In this document: piece by piece, positions 11,938-24,000 of the stretch
Numbering within the stretch: position 1 is the stretch's first letter
How the letters are laid out: every line of letters begins with the position of its first letter
Source of the DNA: Trebouxia sp. TZW2008
Lineage: Eukaryota; Chlorophyta; Trebouxiophyceae; Trebouxiales; Trebouxiaceae
Length of the DNA stretch: 64,000 nucleotides
Direction of reading: 5' to 3'
Assembly: GCA_002118135.1 (NCBI GenBank)
Contig: BDIU01000121.1
Location: forward strand, 124,001-188,000
Notes under the pieces: model-generated
The model's input: the letters and a program-made list of their open reading frames with translations, nothing else
Told to the model about the DNA's origin: nothing
Database searches by the model: none
Position numbers and translations under genes: made by a program

Positions 11938-14900
11938 ATGGGCTGTTACGCCTCAAAACATAACTCGTCGCGGCAAAGCCTCGGAAGTTGTTGGGGCTTT
12001 GAAGGATCAGCTGTATTGGAAGACACTCCTCGGTGAGACCTCAGCTGAACAGTACAAACAAGTGTTCTCAGCACGCAATGCCAGCAGACGTCGTCCAACC
12101 ATATTCAAATGCTTGGACAAGCTTGTGGTAGCCACAAAAGACAGCACTGTGCACAGCAGTGCAACAAAGCCAGCAATTTGCTAAGCCATGCCATCACTGC
12201 AGCTGCATGTTTTACAGCTGCAATAAATTGGGCTTGCTGATGTTGCACAATGCAGTGTTTGCTATGAGGTTGCCGTTTGACCCTGATAAACAGAAACAGT
12301 GCAGACTGTGCAAACTTCAGTGCCTTGCACACCAGCGCAAGCGCTGCTTGCTAAAGATATGATGGCACTCATAGGGAAATTGTTAAACCAGTAGAGCAGC
12401 CTGAGGTCATACAAGAGCGACCGCTAGCAGACTCTGCGGAAGAGTCACCCTACATACACCCTGCCAGCAAAGCTCGTTTCAGTGCTCAGCAGAAGAGTAT
12501 ACAGTCTCAGCAGCCGTATGCACAAAACGGTATGCTTACCCTACCTACGTGCAGCAACTGTTCCAACACCTTTTGTCTATTGTTTTCAGCTCAAAGTTAT
12601 GACACAAGTGCAAGCCTGCAGGGTGGCCCAACCTAACCTGCTTGAAGTTGTATCAGCTGTATGCATTGCAATTCTGTGCTTGTGGCGCTGTCAGCTATGC
12701 TCAAAGGCCTGATGATTGCAGGAAACTACAGTCCCAATGATGTGCTGGATCGGCGAGAGTCTGTGCTGTCAGATTTCTCATCAGAAACTGAAAGCGAGTC
12801 AGACTGGGATAAGTACTCCAGCGGTGAAAACAGCAATGAGACCAGTGAGGCTCTTGCGGACAGAAAAGCTAGGACTGTTGAGGCACGCAAGCGGGAAACC
12901 TCCCTTTTTGGTGTCACAGACAAGCGGCTTTCTGCTCCTCTCAAGTAAGCATGCTTGCTTCTTCGATTCTTTTGTATGCCTGCACTGACCCCATGATAAA
13001 GGACTCAGCTAGGTGCACATGCTGATCATGTCCTGCTTGCGAGCTATCCTGCTGTGCTATTGACAGCACGCTCTTCAAGCAGAAGCCACTTGCAGTCAGC
13101 GATCGATGCAAACCTCATGTTTGCCTGAGAAGGTACCGTGTTCAAAGACTCGCCTACTCTTGGCGCCCTTGCAATTTGGCAACATGTAGAGGCAACCCTA
13201 AATCAGCTTTGAAACAGGGCACATGATCATCAAAGCTCACACTGACTCAATGATCATGCATGGATGCTTATCAAACTTGCACTTGCTCAAGATCAGTCAA
13301 AGTTTCAGTATTGACATCATGCAGCTTTCTATTGCTGAATTTGTGTATATGCTTCAGGGAGACCAGCAGTCTGAAGCTAGCCAAGCTCAGAGGCTGCACC
13401 TTTGTAAACCAATATGTAGTCATCAAGTACCTTGGGAGAGGGGCATGCGGCAGAGTATTCCTGTGCATGGACATGACAGACAACCGATTGTATGCTGTTA
13501 AGGTATGAAAGCATACAAAGCTGAGCTGGCTTTTCTCTTCAAATTGATGACCAGTATATGTAGCTGAGCAAGAACCCATATTTGCAGCTGTGGAGAAATG
13601 TTCTCAAGATGAGGAACTTTGTCTGGTGTACAGATTGCCTGATGCCTTCTCAGCCTTTGTGAGGCGGTGTGATTGGCTGCATCCCTGCACTAGCATATAA
13701 TGCATACACTGCAGTCCATGCCACCTTATCGTGACGCGTTCCAGCATGTATACATGTCGCTCCTTGACAGGATGGCAATCTCAAGTCACTGCTCCTTGCC
13801 TTTTGCCATGTTCTTGCTTTGTTCATGGTAGAGGTTTTCTTGCTGCAGTTTCTAGGTGATTCTCTTGTCGCAGATTGTGAAAAAGGTTGAGCTGGAAGCT
13901 CAGAGGTCCAAAACCCCTCAGGAGGCTAGGGGTGGTAGGCGGCGGCGCAATCCTGTTGAAGACCTGAAGCGGGAAGTGGCTATCATGCGTACTCTTCGGC
14001 ATAAGAACATAGTCTCACTGCAGGTGTGAACACGTTGTAACAGAGATTACTGATTGTGCAGTGAGGTGTACAATCAGTAGCCAAAAGGTTGCTTGTAGCG
14101 GCAGTGAGCTGTACAAGCAAACTTTTGACTTGAACAGCAGTGTCCAGCTTAGGCCATCCTTTGCAAAGAGTACACAGCAAAGACTCACATGAACATGACA
14201 GTTCTCACAGCGGTTCTTGTCATTGATTGTTGTGCACAGCAGCATCATGCATGTGTCATTTAAAGCAGCATCTGTTTGTGACCTTATTGCACATTGCACC
14301 CCTGTACCGACTGATTCAACAGCCTGCCCTTTGTTCTTTCACAGCCAGGCTTTGCTTAATCAGTTGGCACAAGGGTGTGTCTGGACAACACTGTGCCATG
14401 CTTGGCTTGACATGACAGTTTCAAATGCATATCTTAGTCAAACTTGTTTTGATGGTCATTGTTGAAAGCCTGCTGCAACCAATTTGTTTCCTGCTATCCA
14501 ACAGGAAGTAGTGGATGACCCAACCGGCAACAAGATGCTGCTGGTGATGGACTACATGGAGGGCGGCCCTGTCATGACTCGTGATGCCCTAGAAAGGGGC
14601 CGTTGTATACCAGAGCCCCTGGCCCTGCAGTACTTCAGGGACATGTGCAAGGTCAGTAACTGCTTAAGGACGCCTCATGCAGCTGCAGCCCTCATCAACC
14701 AGTCAACCAATTGTAGGCGCATTTAAAAACACGCCATGCATGCCTGACCTGCTGCGCCCTCCAACAGGACATTAATGCTTCTAAGATCTACTTGTCATGC
14801 TGTGCTTGTGTGCTAGGTGTCCTGACTGTTGATGTGCGAACTGGCGCACAGACGTACATGGCTTAATGTTATGTTAGATCTGGCTGCACCCAGCAGGTAT

Positions 14901-17900
14901 GCATGTTTTGAGGGTGTGCAACCGGTCCTTCATGGCTTGCTGCAGGCTCTGGATTACTTGCACTACCACAAGGTGGTGCATGGTGACCTGAAGCCCGAGA
15001 ATGTACTGATGAGTGCCAGGGGAAATGTGACACTCAGCGACTTTGGTTGCAGCAAAGTCATCATCAGCGGCAATGAGTACCTGGAGCGATGTAATGGCAC
15101 TCCAGCGTTCCTTGCCCCTGAGATGATGCGTCCCCATTCCAGATACAGGTTGGTAGTCTTGAACTGCTGAACCTAAGGCTATGCATGGCGTAATCGGTCA
15201 GCATGCTGGTTATAATAATCCATGCACAATGACTTTGGTGGCAACTGATTTTGCAGGAAGGCTGACTGCAAGTTCTCAACCTTGCGGTGTCTCACACCAT
15301 TGTCCAACAAAGTGGTGTGGCTCAGGCTGCATGCGCAAGCAGGTTTTCATGTGACAGAAGCCAAAACTGCTATGTGATGTGCTCTTGTCTGACAGCATGT
15401 CATGAAGCAGTTTGGGCTGCTATCATGTCATCAGCCTGTTCTGGGCGGTGGCATCGCTGAGTCTTCGGTCATCTTAGTATGCATTTGCCGCCACCAAGTC
15501 ACCCCTGCAGGTGTCCATCTCAGCTTCGACTAATGTGCATTGACAATGCAGCAGTGTGCAATGTCTGCATTTGCAGGCTGCCCTCATGCCATGCAGATGC
15601 CCCTTGTGATGCACACATATAGTGTTAGATGGGCTTGTGTTCTTCCAGCCCATTTAGAAGGTGTGGACTCATGCAGGACTCCCTGATGCCCCTTACTCTT
15701 CAACGCAGCACTGTATACAGTTGTTGCTGCATGGTCCTAGGCTGTGCGCAAGTTTGTAAGATTAAGCATGAGCTCAGCATATATGTATTTCATCCACGAC
15801 ATGACCTGGTTCAATGCAGGGGCCGACCGACAGACATATACGCATTGGGGGCCTGCTTGTACACCTTTGTGTTTGGGCGCATCCCCTTCAATGCGCCATC
15901 GGTCTTCAAGCTGTTCCAGGTGGTGCAGCATGAACCCTTGCGCTTCCCTGCACAGCCCCAGGTCTCCCACGATCTCAAGGACCTTCTCCTCAGAATGCTG
16001 GCCAAGGTATGCTGCCCTGACAATTTGTTTGACAGCTTGTTTGATAGCTTGTTTCAAAAGCACGACCTGAAATATGAATAGCGAGCCTTCCCTTCTGCTT
16101 AATGCTCTTCAAGCCATGCTGATCCCTGACAACATCCTCCAGCAGCAAATGCGAATGAGTGTCATGAATCTCTGCGCTGCCATGCCCAGCCCCAGATCTC
16201 TCACAACCTCAAGCATCTCCTCCTCAAAATGCAGGCCAAGGTACGCTCTGAGCTCTGAGCTGTGAGATGCACAGATGGCTACAGTGGTCTCAGCTATACT
16301 CTCTGTTGCATATAGGACCCTGGTTTGCTGACCTTACGCCTTTACATGCTTCAGTCTTACTGCTACTCATTGCAGCGTTTCAGTCGCCACACTGGGTCAA
16401 TACAATGTGTAAGCGCCTTTCGGATTGGCAAGGGTGGCTGAGCAGACTCTCAATCAGCACTTGCTGGTCAGACTCTACTTGGACCACATGTGCCAATCGA
16501 CAAGGCAACTACATTTCTCATTGACCCAGCGTTTCAGTCACACTGGGTCAACACAATGCGTAAGCGCCTTCTGGTTTGGCAAGGGTGGCTGAGCAGACTC
16601 TCAATCAGCACTTGCTGTTCAGATTCTGCTTGGGTCATGTATGCCAATCGCCAAGGCTCTCACATTTTTCATTGACCCAGGAAGCCAGCAATGACAACGG
16701 CTTTGTTGTACATTTGCTTATAGTGCAAATTGCTCCAGGTTTTGCAGGCCATGCAATGGTCTAGCACTGCTGCCTCGCAGCAAGGTGCAGTGTGCTTCAT
16801 CTGGCAATCACTCAGTCAGCAAGATGAGCTTAAGGCATGTGAGTTTTGACTGGTTGCAAGGGACGTACCTGGCATTGTTGCCATGCTGCGCAGCATCAGA
16901 GGTGGATTTTTCGCATATCAGCAGGATTGTAGAGCAAACACCCAATAGCAGGAAGTGCAAGCTTCTGAGCGCAGCACAGACAGGCTGTCAACATGCCTTT
17001 GTGAAGCTGCCTGCTTGCCTTGTGTAACTGCAATCACCTAGTACATTTCTGTCTCCATCACTGTTGCTAAGACCGTTTCCATCATGAGGCCTGTCATTTA
17101 CAACTTGTACTTGCCTTGAGCAGGACCCCAAGGAGCGCATCACGTTGAGTCGCATGATGAAGCACCCGTGGGTGACGCGGCGTGGCAGCTGGCCCTTACG
17201 CAGCGTCAAGGAGATGGTGCGCCAGGGGGACACCCCCGAGCTGCCCCCCGTCCTCCCTGACCTCATGTCCACCCTCAATGTCCTTGATATCCCCAGACAG
17301 GTGAGGCTGCTTTCCGTACTGTGACTGCTGTGCTATGCATGTTGATCTTTCGACTGCTGCTGCTGCTGCTGATGCTCCTGCTGCTGTTTGATGGTGTTGC
17401 CATGGATTTGAGTGGATGCGCCCGTCTCTCCCTGACCTCATGTCCACCCTCAATGTCCTAGATATCCCCAGGCAGGTGCACCAGGTGCAGAATGCTGCAC
17501 CGTGCACAGTGCTCACATGGGGAGGAGGTTGGTGTATCACATCATTGCACAAGAATTACTGTGCATACTGTAGCCGCCGCTGCTGCTTATGCTGCCATTG
17601 TTCATGCTGGTTGCAGTGCTTTTGCTGGTGGCAGCAGATCTGCTGGGTAAATGAGGCGTCTCATGTATCAATCACCCTATTTTGAGCTGCTGTCATGCTG
17701 TTGTTCAGTTGTATGGTCCACATATCATGCTCATGAATGGCAGCAGAGGTCTGTGTCTTGTTGGCTGCAGGATCACTTGACGGGCGTGTTGCAGCCAGGA
17801 CTGCCAGAGAAGGTGTTCCAGGACGGGGAGCTGCTGATTAGGCAAGGGGAGCAGGGTACCTTCATGATGTACATACTAGAGGGCCAAGTGGAGGTCACTG

Positions 17901-20230
17901 TCAAGCTACAGATCCCTAAAGATGGCGGCAACAATGCCAGGTAGAGGCAATCACTCCCATGTTTGTGGTCATTACGTCAAGAAGATACTGGACCATATGA
18001 AGGCAGCATCACGTCGATTGGAATTTGGCTTTGCAAGCTTTGGCCCAGCTGCGCGCATTATGATGCCATCACAGTGCACGGCGGATGTCATGTACATCCT
18101 GAACGTTCAAATTGAGGTCAGTGTCAAACTACAAATCTTCAAAAACAGCGGCAACCATGCCAGATCTTTGCTAGCTGGGATGTATGACAGCTTGTCAGCT
18201 GCATTTCATGCATGGAAGTCAGCTTGGCTTTGCAAACTGCAGCCCAACCATGCTTGTATGGTGTATGACATGCCTTTAGGGAAGTTTGCTTACTTACAAG
18301 CCACAGATGTCAGGCAAAAGCAGTGAGAGTGTGTTGCAAGCAATGCACATGTTGCGTCAGCACAGCGCGGTGTGATTCAAAGGCTGGCCTGTGGTCTGCT
18401 CTGGTGTCACCCCTAGCTGTGTTGTGATATACCTAGTGACAGGGTATCCAGTTGGCTTTGTGCCTGCACAGCTGTGTTGAAGCGGCCGTGGCAACAGTTG
18501 ACTGCACACTTTGTCCCTACTGTGTGATCACTTGTTGCCAAGACTGATTTGGCAACAGCTGTGCAGATTCAAGGCTGACAGGAGAAAGTTTGATTCAGGT
18601 TTTGGTGCAAAGGACAGCAGCACAAAATCTGCATCACTCGTTGTGCACAATGCTCAGTGCGATCAAGGGACAACAGAGCACATATGCATTTCACTGCAAA
18701 GGCTTGTCAAGCTCACTAGATGGCCCTAGCTCAGAGAGGCTACATGTGAGTTCAGGAACACTTCTCAAGAGAACTTGTCAGCCTCGACGCCTGTGCGGCA
18801 GAAATGCGTAGAAAGGCAGCTTGACTGGCTGGTGTACTGCGCGCAGGGTGATACAGTCGCGGCATCTGAGTCGGCCCATGGAAAATGAGGATGAAGGTGA
18901 CACGCGCAGTGAAGTCAGCAACCGACAGCCCAAGGGTGATGTCATTGGCGATGATCTGCCTCCCGCGCTCATTGAGGTGTGCAAATGCAATCTGCAATGG
19001 GTTTGACTCACAGTCATGATCATAAATTACTCAATTTAGCACAGGTGCTACGTGTATCTCCTCCCAGTCCTGTTTTGCCAGGCCAGGTTGCCACTGCATG
19101 GCAGTTTTGCATTGCCTGAAGCTAGCATGCAGCGCTGGGATCACTTCCTGGGTAAACGCTTGCATGTGATCATTGCCGCCAGCAGTCAATGTTCTGAAAG
19201 GCCTCTGCACATTTGCTTGAAGGCTGTTTGTTGGCAGGCAGTGCCTTACTTTGCACTTCTGCAGGGTGCTTTCAAAGCACATGACTTTGCACCAAGCTTG
19301 TCAAGCGGTCCTTGAGAGTATCGAGTCGCAGTGCGCTCAGGTTGCTGCTTCTCTGCTGAGAAAAGCTCAAGCTGTCATGGCTGTCCAGGGACAAACAGTG
19401 GCTGAGTCTGCCTTTTTGCAGGGTGCTTCAAAGGCGCATGACTTTGCAACTAGCTTGTCGCGTGGTCCTCGTGAGTACCTAGTGGCAGTGCGCTCCGAGG
19501 GGCAGTTTGTTGGGGAGATGGCGCTCTTTGCAACCGCTGCTGTCCGCTGTGCATCTGTGCGTGCCAAGGGTCCTGTCAGGGTCAAGATTGTTGCTGGAGA
19601 AAGTTTGGAAGATTTGATTGATGTTGCGCCTGAGGTGATGTCCGCTGTGCTGAGTTTGTGAATGCTACCTTGCTGTCCGGTGTGTTGAAACGCACATACT
19701 GTCTAGATAACGCAAGCCTTGGCACGATTTCGTCCTCTGTGAGTGCAGACAGCATAGTCACATCTGCTGCCTTGTTGACAGATTGCATCTGCATTGTGCA
19801 GCCAATGCATGCCTGGGCAATGGGTGGTACATAGTCCATGCCTTCCACATAAGACACATGTTTTGACATGTAAGCTACCTGACTTGCCACAGATCATGCG
19901 ATAGGGTGACTTGATGGGGTATCTAAGATTGGGCAATGTTGCCATGCATGTTTCGTGGCTGCCCTCTGCCCTGTCTGCTTCATTGCTCTTGTGATAGCAG
20001 ATCATACGTGTGAACCATCTTGGACTGCTATGCTCATGCGCTTCCCTGCTGTTCAGGCACGGCAACAGGTGCAGGAGATGGTATGGATGAAACAAAGCGA
20101 GAACATGGTGTTGGAAGCTATGACCCGCTTGTCCACTGTTCACGATGCATTGGAAGAGCTATTAATGGGTGCCTTGATGTCAAAGCAGCCAACAGCAGAT
20201 GCAACACCAGTTGTTGAGCATCGCGAGTAG
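11938..20230 (+). CDS. CaMKK/GRIK-like protein kinase fused to a cyclic-nucleotide-binding domain
   Basis: Ser/Thr kinase of the CaMKK/GRIK (SnRK1/AMPK-activating) type. Exons: 11938-12032, 12375-12529, 12722-12944, 13358-13502, 13874-14023, 14505-14651, 14946-15148, 15820-16006, 17124-17300, 17771-17940, 18847-18976, 19422-19634, 20057-20230. Phases match throughout, giving 722 aa. The N-terminus MGCYASKHNSS fits myristoylation of Gly2 and palmitoylation of Cys3. Residues 4-157 are Ser/Glu-rich. Kinase domain about 177-452: G-loop GRGACG at 184, Lys206, RS/Arg-rich insert 217-231 as in CaMKK, Glu240, GPVM, HGDLKPEN with Asp319, DFG 337, GTPAFLAPE, HPWVT. From about 495 a cyclic-nucleotide-binding fold follows. 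It is split by a roughly 65-residue insertion and has cassette GQFVGEMALF with Glu626 and Arg636. Exon 2's acceptor (CATAG) is the weakest junction. Confidence 0.82.
16145..16244 (+). repeat. Decayed copy of the 3' edge of kinase exon 15820-16006 with donor
   Basis: The stretch repeats CCCAGATCTCTCACAACCTC... against the exon's CCCAGGTCTCCCACGATCTC, and ends GCCAAG|GTACGC against the exon's GCCAAG|GTATGC. It lies about 140 bp downstream of the true donor and carries frame-breaking changes. This is an exon-edge duplicate, not a second functional exon. Confidence 0.8.
16392..16529. mobile_element. 138-bp inverted-repeat element, copy 1
   Basis: The unit starts CTGGGTCAA and ends with its exact reverse complement TTGACCCAG. 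An almost identical 138-bp unit lies 151 bp further on. This is consistent with a short non-autonomous element with 9-bp terminal inverted repeats that was tandemly duplicated with 13 bp of flank (ending GTTTCAGTCACA-like). It sits in an intron of the kinase gene. Confidence 0.5.
16543..16680. mobile_element. 138-bp inverted-repeat element, copy 2
   Basis: This is the second unit, with the same CTGGGTCAA...TTGACCCAG ends and the same length as copy 1. It shares the internal block GGCAAGGGTGGCTGAGCAGA. The two copies differ at scattered positions, so the duplication is not brand new. Confidence 0.5.
17402..17480 (+). repeat. Copy of the 3' edge of kinase exon 17124-17300 with donor
   Basis: The copy repeats the block encoding LPDLMSTLNVLDIPRQ almost exactly and ends in a donor-like CAG|GTGCAC. 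It lies about 100 bp downstream of the true donor CAG|GTGAGG. Confidence 0.85.
18060..18172 (+). repeat. Decayed copy of the 3' edge of kinase exon 17771-17940
   Basis: This stretch repeats the MMYILEGQVEVTVKLQI block as a degenerate version (MYILNVQIEVSVKLQI). The donor has decayed: the exon ends GCCAG|GTAGAG, the copy reads GCCAGATCTT. Confidence 0.8.
19262..19345 (+). repeat. Decayed copy of the 5' edge of kinase exon 19422-19634
   Basis: The copy carries the acceptor GCAG and the start of the exon (GA.KAHDFA.SLS.GP), about 159 bp upstream of the intact version. It contains an in-frame TGA at the position matching PR of the exon. Confidence 0.8.
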
Positions 20231-21023
20231 ACAAAATTACAGCCTTACTCAGTTCAAATGGGCTGTTTGCTATGGGTAGGAATGTGCACTTGGCACAGCT
20301 CAGCCACAAGTGTCAGTAAGCCCTTTCAGACAGTGCTCCTTTTTGGCATTCTTTGATATGCTGAAGCTATTAGATGTTCTGTCAGCGGTTTTTTCAAAAG
20401 TAGCTTTGAAGCTTGCTGCTCAGCAGGCCTGTACCCCTATCTGTGCGTGAGGCTTATTGTAGCTTGGCAGTATAGTCGTGTTTTTGGGTTCAACCCATCA
20501 TCTTCTTCTGGGCGTAGATGTGAAGTGCGCTGTGTACAGTATGCGCTCCATGCGTCTAGTAGCGAATGGGGCATTTGATGACTAGCTTTGTGCTGTCTGT
20601 CATCTCTGAGCAATAAGGCCAATAAGCTCTCAGTAAAGCTTGCCTTACCCAGTGTTCACCGACTCCTTCCATCTTCTCATTGCTGCGTGTCATGAAAGCA
20701 ACATCGTTATAATAAATGGGCATGAATGGCTTGAGCATGTAGCGTGTGTTGCGGTTCTGAGCTCAAGTTCGACCGATCAGTCATCACCCACATGGTGCAA
20801 ATATACATGCGCAAAAGACTTTTGAGAAAGCCTTTTCTATCTACTACAAGCACGGGGCAGTCAGCACAGTGTCACTGAGAACAAAGCCACTTGTTCAAAC
20901 AACAATTGCAGCAGAAACGACAGCACTCCTGCGAATATGTACAGGTCAAATCATTGATCTGACAGGTTCAACTTGACTGCTCAACTTGCATCAACCTGTT
21001 CTGGTGGCATTGTCCAAACGAAA
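20231..21023. other. Convergent intergenic region between the kinase and Sfi1-like genes
   Basis: This 793-bp stretch separates two stop codons that face each other. No coding frame of substance is present. A perfect 13-bp palindrome TGGGTTCAACCCA lies at 20485-20497. Confidence 0.5.
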
Positions 21024-24000
21024 TCAAATACTTGCGCAGCTTCTGGCCAGTGCTGCTCTGAGCTGGCCTGCCACAGCTTCCACAGCTGGTTTCTTCCTTG
21101 CAGCTGCGTTTTTGAGCTCTTGCAAGGTCTCCAATACACCTTTCAGCTGCTCATCTGCACCCTGCGCTTTGCTGCTGTCATGCTGAAGGCTGGTGATGCC
21201 ATATCTAGAAGCAGTTTGCCTACTCTGCAGCCATCCTGCGTTGCTCTGCATTGAAGCAACCTGAGTCTCTGCTGCTGTAATCTGAGCACGCAGAGCTTCA
21301 TAGTCAGCCAATACAGCCTCGATTGCAGCAACGTCAGCATCTGTACCATTCCCTGCAGGTTCTTGCTCTGTGCCCCGCCTGCTGTGTGTGTGCATTCCAG
21401 ACTGCTGTGCTGATGTCAGCTCAGTGCATTGTAGCCTAGGCTGCTCTTGAAAATGAGACCAGTCAAAGCACCTGATGCCTGGCTGCTGGTGCTGCTGCTG
21501 TTGCGACTGCCACACAACATACGAGCGGTGAGGCTCATGTGGGCCATGTGTTCTGTATGGGACACAAGACCAGCCTCGCTCTTGGGCATGATTTAGCTGC
21601 TGCCATGGAATATGTTGCCTCTGAGCTGCCTGCTTATCAGTAGTGCTGGGAATGCTTCTTGAAAGGCTCTCAGCAGGCAGCCTCTGGTGAAGTCTTGGGC
21701 AATCTTGCCCTGTTCCAGGGTCTGTTTGCTCTCTGTTGCCACTCCTGACAGCAGCAGCGTGCCAGCCTGACGCAATTTCAGCATGATGGCTTGCATCTGA
21801 CAACAAGCTCTGGTGCTGTCTGCCTGCAAAGACATGTGGTTGAGACTGTTCCAGAGTATCATGCCACCTATCTGCCTGCTGAGCATGCTGAGCATGCCCA
21901 CTAGCTGCAGTCCACCTGTCATTGGTGGATGGCCAATCAGTCTGCTGATTGTGCTGCCTATGTTGCGCCTTGCCCCTGTTTGTCTCTGGTCTCACATTGT
22001 GCCTGATGCCAGTCATAGCACCTGACCCCATGACACAGCTACCCTGCTGACCAAGCAAGTCCAGGTGTGCATCCTTGTTTGGTCCAGCATGCATCTCGTC
22101 TGTGCAGAGCGCAGCACCAATGGTGCTGAGGCTGGGAACATGCGGTATGTAAGGAGGGTACAAGGGGCAGGCAGTGGCTGGGCGTTGGTGGGGGTTGGGC
22201 AGGGTGAAGGAGGGGTCCCTTGGCATGATCGGGGGCTCAGTTTGATGCACAGGATGATTGGCTAGCAGTGAAGAGGTCAGGCCTGGAAGGCCTTGGCTGC
22301 TGCATGTGAAGTCCCGTCGCCTTGGCTGCACATCAAACTTCAGTTTGTGAGCCCATACCTTATCAATGCTCAGTGCAACTTTCAGTTGATCAATGTTGCA
22401 TCTTGGGCAAACTTGCGCAGGACTGGATCAGGAACGGCTTGGACAGGCATCATGCAAAGCAGCCAGATGCAGGTTGTTGCATGACCATGTTCAGCCCTTT
22501 GGTGTTGATGCACTGGAGCAAATCAACAGTGCTTTGGTCTTGGTGCAATGTTCATTGCATGTCTGCTGCTGTTCACAGATCAGGCTGCAAATCACAATAA
22601 GTATAGGTTGGGAAACCTAAACAGCCATAACAGGATTTTGTGCTTCATATATCGCTCGCGCTGGCAAACCTCAACTTGAGCAGAGTTGTCTCTGTCATGA
22701 GCCATGAAAGCTGCACAGTCAGTGCAATCTCAACAAGCTACGTGCACCTGGGACAGCATGTATTGACAGAAGATACTGTCAGTTGTTCACCTGCAATCTC
22801 TCGCGCCGCAAGGAGGATGGTCTTATCTGCTCCAAGGCAGCAGCTGAGCTGATGCTGCATCCATAAGCTGCACCAGCCTGCATCATGCAAGCTGTCGGTA
22901 GACGCATCCATCTCAATTGCGATGGCCGCAGTCAGACTTTTCATACATTGTGTCCCGTTTGCTGCCTTTCAGTGAAACCTTCTGGCAAGCAGTTGTATTT
23001 GGCCTCATGTTGTAATGTCCAAATCACACTAATAAGCAGCACTGCAGCCATGTGCAGAAATAGTCCTCATAGACATATACAATCAAAAATTGATTTAGCA
23101 ACACATGTGCGTATCCTGGCACTTAGCATGGCTCCAGCATCATTGTCACACCATCAACAACATGAATTTGCAGTGTGTACAGGTTTACCTGCAATAGAAA
23201 CAAGCATACCCTGGTGTAGTGTGCAGCAATGCGGCCATGGGCAGAAAGGGAGGCAGCAAAATGGCTGGCTTGCTATGATTGAGACGCTGCAGGGTGATGT
23301 TGCACCAGTGAGCAGCACTGCTGCTATGCCCAGGAAGATTCGACAAAAACCATGATGCAGCAACAGAAGTAAGCCTACCCTGGTCCTCAGGACAACGTCG
23401 GCGTCATGGTCACAGTAGTAACCAGCAGCGCTGCCGTGTGGGCAGCAAGGGAGGCAACCAAGTGGCTGGCTTGTCTTTGATTGCATTGCTGCAGGGTGAT
23501 GTGACAGCAGTGAGCAACACTGCTGCCGTGGCAGAGAAGTCAAGCAAAATATGATGCAACAGCAGGTGTAGGCATACCCTGGCCCTCAACATGGCTTCAG
23601 CGTCAAAGTCATGGAAATGGCCAAGACTTGTGCTGTGGGCAGCAAGTGAGGCAGCCAGGTGGCTGGCTTGCCTCTGGGTGCGGCGCTGCAGGGTGATCTT
23701 GCGCCAATGGGAAGCATAAGGCGCCACCAGAAGCAGCTGGGCTGCTGCAGCCCTGGCCTGCAGGCAAACAGGCATGAAGACTGTGAAGAGAACAGTCATG
23801 CGCTATACATACACTTGCCTCTGGTTGCGGCCCTGCAGGGTGATGTTAAGCCAATGGGAAGCATAAGGCGCCACCAGAAGCAGCTGGGGCGCTGCAGCCC
23901 TGGCCTGCATGCCCAATGGGTGTTGATCAACAGCACGCATTGATTGCAACTGCGTTGATGATGACCTCATTGATGGCTTGAGCAGTCTTCATGTGTGCCA

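Noticed and set aside
20485..20497. tRNA B-box-like TGGGTTCAACCCA
   Set aside because: No A box or cloverleaf could be drawn around it, so it is only a palindrome.
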